Shown: positions 60,030-64,000 of the stretch, piece by piece
Position numbering within the stretch: position 1 is the first letter of the stretch
Layout of the letters: each line of letters begins with the position of its first letter
Source of the DNA: Vesta saturnalis
Taxonomy: Eukaryota > Arthropoda > Insecta > Coleoptera > Lampyridae
Direction: 5' to 3'
DNA length: 64,000 nucleotides
Assembly (NCBI GenBank): GCA_036346205.1
Contig: JARFJB010001278.1
Span: 4,780,001-4,844,000 of the forward strand
Program-made: the position numbers and the translations under genes
Notes under the pieces: model-generated
Database searches by the model: none
Seen by the model: the letters and a program-made list of their open reading frames with translations, nothing else
What the model was told of the DNA's origin: nothing

Positions 60030-60240
60030 TCCACTGCTCGGTCACGTGGAAGACGTATTTTGACCTTGACGCCCACGTAGAAGGACGTCATTTGACTTTG
60101 TAAGTTCCCAAGACCACCCCCGTGGCTGACCACGGGTTTGACCTTGAGACTGGATTTAGTGCCTGGCATTGGAATTGGCATTGGACCTGGCCTTGGATTT
60201 GGCCTTGGGGTAGCCAAGGTCAGAACCAAAATGAGTTCAG
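60030..60240 (+). repeat. Low-complexity GC-richer segment with TTGACC/TTGGCC motifs
   Basis: Repeated TTTGACCTTGA, CACGTGGAAG/CCCACGTAGAAG and a TTGG(A/C)-periodic run near 60160-60225 make this a cryptic simple repeat. Confidence 0.6.
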
Positions 60241-60640
60241 AAAGTTAATTTTGAATAAGGGGCCCGAATACTAACTAGGAGGACAGGTGTAAGAACTTAG
60301 GTTAGGGTCTGCGCCCTCTTATCGTGGCCCTCTTTGATGGAAATATTATTCTAATAAGGGGGCCCTAATGCTAACTTGTTAGATAGGAGTTAGAATTTGT
60401 GTTAGGGTCTGCGCCCTCTTATCGTGGCCCCCTTGGCTGGAAATAGTATTCTAATAACGGGCCTTATTTCTAACTTGTAAGACATGTATAGGAACCTGTG
60501 TTAGGGCCTGCGCCCTCTTGTCGTGGCCCCCTTGGCTGGAAAGTGTTATAATAAGGGGCCCTAATGCTTCTAATAAGGCAAGTATAGGAATTTGTGTTAG
60601 GGACAGCGCCCTCCTGTCGTGGCCCCCTTTGGCGCGAAAT
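60241..60640 (+). repeat. Tandem array of ~100-bp monomers, four units
   Basis: GTTAGGGTCTGCGCCCTCTT begins at 60301 and 60401, with variants at 60500 and 60596, giving a 96-100 bp period. Each unit has TCGTGGCCCCCTT, TAATAAGGGGCCCTAATGCT and AACTTGT blocks. Confidence 0.92.
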
Positions 60641-60810
60641 TTGAATTTATCTGTTTGTGACGCCATCTAGTTGTGTATGGACTAATGAATATTTTCTATA
60701 ATAAAGGTTTCCCCACTTTCTAGGACTATTTAGGGATTGTTTGTGCCGCCATCTAGCAGTATATTTTTAAACTAATGAATATTTTCTGTAATAGAGGTTG
60801 ATCGTGCACA
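60641..60810 (+). repeat. Two ~107-bp tandem units
   Basis: GCCATCTAG..., ACTAATGAATATTTTCT and TAATA(A/G)AGGTT recur at about 60661-60712 and 60750-60801. Confidence 0.75.
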
Positions 60811-61060
60811 TCTCTCCCTCCCTTCCCACCCTCTCCCCATCTCTCTCCCTTCCCCCTCTCTAACTCTGCCCCTCACTCCCTCTCTCTCTCTCGCTCGTTC
60901 TCGCTCCCGCCCCGCCCCACCCGCCCCGTCAGTGTCTGCGGGGTGTGTCTGTGTCTGTTTAAACCTGTGGCTGCGTCTGTGCTTGCACTTGTGTGAGACG
61001 AAAGAAGCGAAAGAGAGAAGCGAGAGAAACGAGGGTGACGAGGGAGAGTATTATACTAAG
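60811..61060 (+). repeat. Pyrimidine-rich tract, CCGCCC core, then GT and GA runs
   Basis: CTCTCCCT repeats (60815-60900) run into CCCGCCCCGCCCCACC, then GTCTGTGT, then GAAAGAGAGAAGCGAGA. A compound low-complexity island. Confidence 0.85.
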
Positions 61061-61074
61061 CGGCCAGCATACTT

Positions 61075-61850
61075 AACTTGGTTATAAAATCTAAGACTCT
61101 TTTTGACAGACGGACAGACCTTGTATGTAAAATAATATGGAGGCGAAATCTAGCTTAAAGAAGAAGACAGACATTTCGTTGAATACATCAATGACCTTTA
61201 CACCTTATCTCTTATACTTATTGTAATTGCCCATCTACCTGCCCTTTCCCTTAACTATAGCCTCGTTAGTGCGATTCTTACTTATATCATGATGATGATA
61301 GCGACGAATCATGGTCGAAGAAGAAGACCGATAAAAATGTAATTAAATAAATGATGTATTGTTTTTAAAAATATATTTTCAAAGGCTTGGTTTTCATTCA
61401 ATTCTTTTATTAATAATCTTGTTTCCAGAATGGACAACCGGACGTGTTTTATAAATCTAAAACCCTTTCTTGAAAGAGGTATTTCTTATAAGACAGATAT
61501 TGTATGTAAAATAGAAGTCTAATTTCATGTTCAGTGGCAGTATCAATTCCCCGTGTATCTGCTCTTTCACCTTAACTATAGCCTCGTTAGTGCGATTTTT
61601 ACCTATATGATAATGATAGCGGCGAATCACGGTCGAAGAACAAGAACACCGATCAAAATGTAATTAAATAAATGATGTATTATTTTAAAAAATATATTTT
61701 CAAACGCAAGGTTTTCATTCAATTTTTCTATTAATAATCTTATTTCCAGAATGGACGTTCGAACCTGCTTTATAATTCTAAAACCCTTTTTTGTCAGAGG
61801 TATTTCTTATAAAACAGGTATGTAAAACAGAAGTCTAATTTCATGTTTAG
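61075..61850 (+). repeat. Tandem repeat, ~320-bp period, about 2.3 copies
   Basis: CTTAACTATAGCCTCGTTAG occurs at 61253 and 61572. The same holds for AATGTAATTAAATAAATGAT, TTTCCAGAATGGAC and TCTAAAACCCTTT blocks. A third partial copy ends near 61850. Confidence 0.9.
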
Positions 61851-62290
61851 TCCAGAAACGATACTTTTACAACCATTCGCAGTCAGCCTCGGCCTGCAAT
61901 TCTACTCATACTCGCAAAACGATCATTTCTGTCCTAGTGAAACAAATAACTGTTTTTGAAACCAAGAGGGATCGTTCCACTCTTGTTCGCAAACTCACCA
62001 ATTACTGGATACAAAACTAACTCGATAGACAACTGCGCTAAATTCTTACTGTGTAGAATTTTTTCTCTTCAGTGCAGAAAAACTACAAATGATTATAAAA
62101 CAGTAACCCATAATGTGATAGTCACTAAAAATAAAGTACAAAAATATGTTTAATGAATTAATAACGTCTGTATAAAAACGTTTAGTCCAGAAACGATAGT
62201 TTTGCGGATATTCGCAGCCAGCATAGGTTTGTAATTATACTCATCCTCGTAAAACTATGATAGAAGTAACTTTTTTTAAAACTGAGAGAC
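61848..62290 (+). repeat. Second tandem duplication, ~333-bp period
   Basis: TTTAGTCCAGAAACGATA recurs at about 61847 and 62180, followed in both by CATTCGCAG/ATTCGCAGCCAGC and TACTCAT.CTCG(C/T)AAAAC. Confidence 0.75.
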
Positions 62291-62559
62291 ACCCATCTTA
62301 AGACTGAGACAGGATAAAAGTTCCTCCTCAAAAACTGTAATATCTTTGGAACCCATGGTTGGATTCAAAAAATTTTAACTATTTTATAAAGGGGATTTCT
62401 TTCAAAAGAATTACAGTTGATAATATTCTAATCGCATCGATTATCACATAAGTCTTTGATTTGAACCGGTATCCATTCAACCATGGATTTAATTGTGTCT
62501 TATGAAACGTTCCTGAACGTAGCGCTACAACTAATTGTAAAATTTCCTATGGTTTGGCT

Positions 62560-63300
62560 TCTTTTTTGTTGTCTTCAATTGCCTTTTCACTAGAATCCAA
62601 TATCCCTCGAAGAATCTTAGTTGAAGGCACTTCGATGGGTTAGTCTCCGTGTGCACCAAAGTTGCGTTGTTGTCTTCGTATCACTTCATGGTCCTTTTCG
62701 CATAGTGGAACGAAGTTAAGCCAGGTCAGAAGAAAGTATAATAGATACCTCGGGTCGTCTTAAAAAGGGCAATAATCTCTTTTGTATCCATTCTGTGATG
62801 TAGACATCGGAGTCTATTGACTCAGAATTTTTCTCGGTAATTTTGGCTTCTTCTTATTCCTGCATTCTTTGCTGATGTTTCCTCACCTACGAGCAGCATA
62901 TAATTCTTAGCGGTTGAACTGACCAAAAATTACAGAGAACGTATGTATCATCATCCACAATGCAAGGTTTATTTTTTGGAAATGCTCGATTTTTTGCCTT
63001 AAAGTTTTTCTCAGCATTTCTATTTGGAATCGTCTGTACTTTATAGGCCGTGAAGCCCGTTTTCTTCTTGATTCGACGTCTTGACCCTACGAATCACCCA
63101 TCTTCTGGGATAATTTCTGGTTATAGATGTTCGGGTTCTTTTCCAGTGCAGAGACAAGTTTCTTCGCCTTTTTTGAGCTATGAAATCCTTCTAGACTTCC
63201 AGTTCCAGGCTTTCTAGAAAAGCTGAGGTCTTCTTTGTAGCGTTTGATTACACTTAACACAGTTTTAGTCCACACTTTCACCTCCTTCGCGATTCATTTC
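62560..63300 (-). pseudogene. maT-like Tc1/mariner transposase fragment (element 5)
   Basis: The open minus frame 63281-63090 reads KTVLSVIKRYKEDLSFSRKP and SSKKAKKLVSALEKNPNIYN, a Tc1/mariner helix-turn-helix. Below a stop it continues in shifted frames as YKVQTIPNRNAEKNFKAKNR, CIVDDDTYVLCNFW (first Asp region), YITEWIQKRLLPFLRRPE and a degraded SSDLA block (second Asp region). The third catalytic block is not identified. The basic linker with SRKPG and the RLLPFL motif suggest the maT/DD37D side of the superfamily; this subfamily call is tentative. Confidence 0.7.
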
Positions 63301-64000
63301 AAAAGTCCTTTGAGGATTTCCATAAATTTTTTCCAAAACCAATTTACGAAATTCCGTTTAGGTTATCATTTTGAAACTGAATTAGACTATTTGAAAAAAA
63401 GACCATTGAATATACTCTGTTTCATCTTATTTTGCATTAGTGCAGGCCATGAAAATGTAGGGAGAGTGTGGTAGCACTGTCAAATGAACAAAAAGTTAGC
63501 TTGACTTTTGAAAATTGTAGATTATATTTAAAAAGTGAAAGTAATGCAGCGTTGCAACATAGTTTTTCACTGTATTTAGACTTTGTTTGCACGAAAATCG
63601 TTGAATCTCGAATGACCTATTTAAAAAAAAGTAAATTTTAGCCTTCAGACTTAGGACGTCTATTATCCGCATAAAACGGAAATTGTAGCTTCTTTGCAAT
63701 GGTCATAGATCTCAACATCGTGTCTTATCTAATGCAGCGATATGTTATGTTAACCAAATCTACGTAAAAACTAATAAGAATGCCCTATCCTTTTTTCACT
63801 TTTCAAAAATAAAAAACAGAAGATAAATATGCAGAAAATTCAGAGCACAATTTCATGCGTAATCCAATGTGAAGACTTGCTTTCGTGATAAAATTTACCT
63901 ACTGTTTTTTTCTTGGCCATTAAACATTATGTAATATACAAACTCAGCTCTTCGGTCGCAGTGAATAAATAATCAGAACATCAATATGTATCCATTTAAT
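63301..64000. other. Unassigned AT-rich sequence
   Basis: Nothing recognised to the window end. Confidence 0.45.

Noticed and set aside
59975..60229. 84-codon minus ORF with PRPNPRPGPMPIPMPG
   Set aside because: Translation of the TTGGCC-type low-complexity segment.

Overview
This is AT-rich, gene-poor eukaryotic DNA, almost certainly from an arthropod and most likely an insect. The evidence is the repeat fauna: Penelope-like elements, RTE and Jockey/CR1-type LINEs, piggyBac, hAT, PIF/Harbinger, irritans-type mariner, several Tc1/mariner relatives with the insect-type helix-turn-helix transposase, and a tRNA-Ala-derived SINE. A species cannot be named from the sequence. No host protein-coding gene could be recognised. 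One exon-like ORF (51324-51647, minus) is left unassigned.

Layout. 0.4-1.6 kb: Penelope-like RT tail plus GIY-YIG domain between two TA arrays, then a tRNA-type SINE head. 3.1-6.1 kb: a diverged ~150-bp satellite, invaded by a foldback MITE and a TA array, ending in a CpG-rich hexanucleotide minisatellite. 6.5-7.3 kb: RTE fragment. 10.3-11.9 kb: three copies of a compound unit (AT spacer plus CA-rich array). 12.3-13.6 kb: palindromes and a ~750-bp foldback. 14.2-16.5 kb: a pair of ~1-kb LTR-like direct repeats. 17.1-27.3 kb: one minus-strand LINE broken by at least four insertions, including a hAT element that itself carries a second LINE. 28.3-36.3 kb: two long-TIR DD41D Tc1/mariner elements abutting on one shared TA, the second containing a complete piggyBac insertion. 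37.0-43.1 kb: a second Penelope-like fragment, a third DD41D fragment, a 1.7-kb GT array with a purine tract, and a mariner. 45.4-55.8 kb: an inverted-repeat element with a hammerhead-ribozyme-like core, a hAT MITE, a PIF/Harbinger remnant with a MADF partner, a SINE and tandem tRNA-like repeats. 59.4-63.3 kb: a fourth DD41D fragment, clustered tandem repeats and a maT-like Tc1/mariner fragment.

Nothing here works as a pathway. The order of insertion can be read as stratigraphy: LINE older than hAT older than inner LINE, and DD41D element 2 older than piggyBac. All recognised transposase and RT genes carry stops, frameshifts or lost catalytic residues. The most interesting signals are the spliceosomal-type intron conserved in two DD41D transposases, the shared-TA abutment, the tandem tRNA-cloverleaf repeat, and the inverted repeats with a hammerhead-like core. 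All calls come from reading the sequence by eye; no database search was run.
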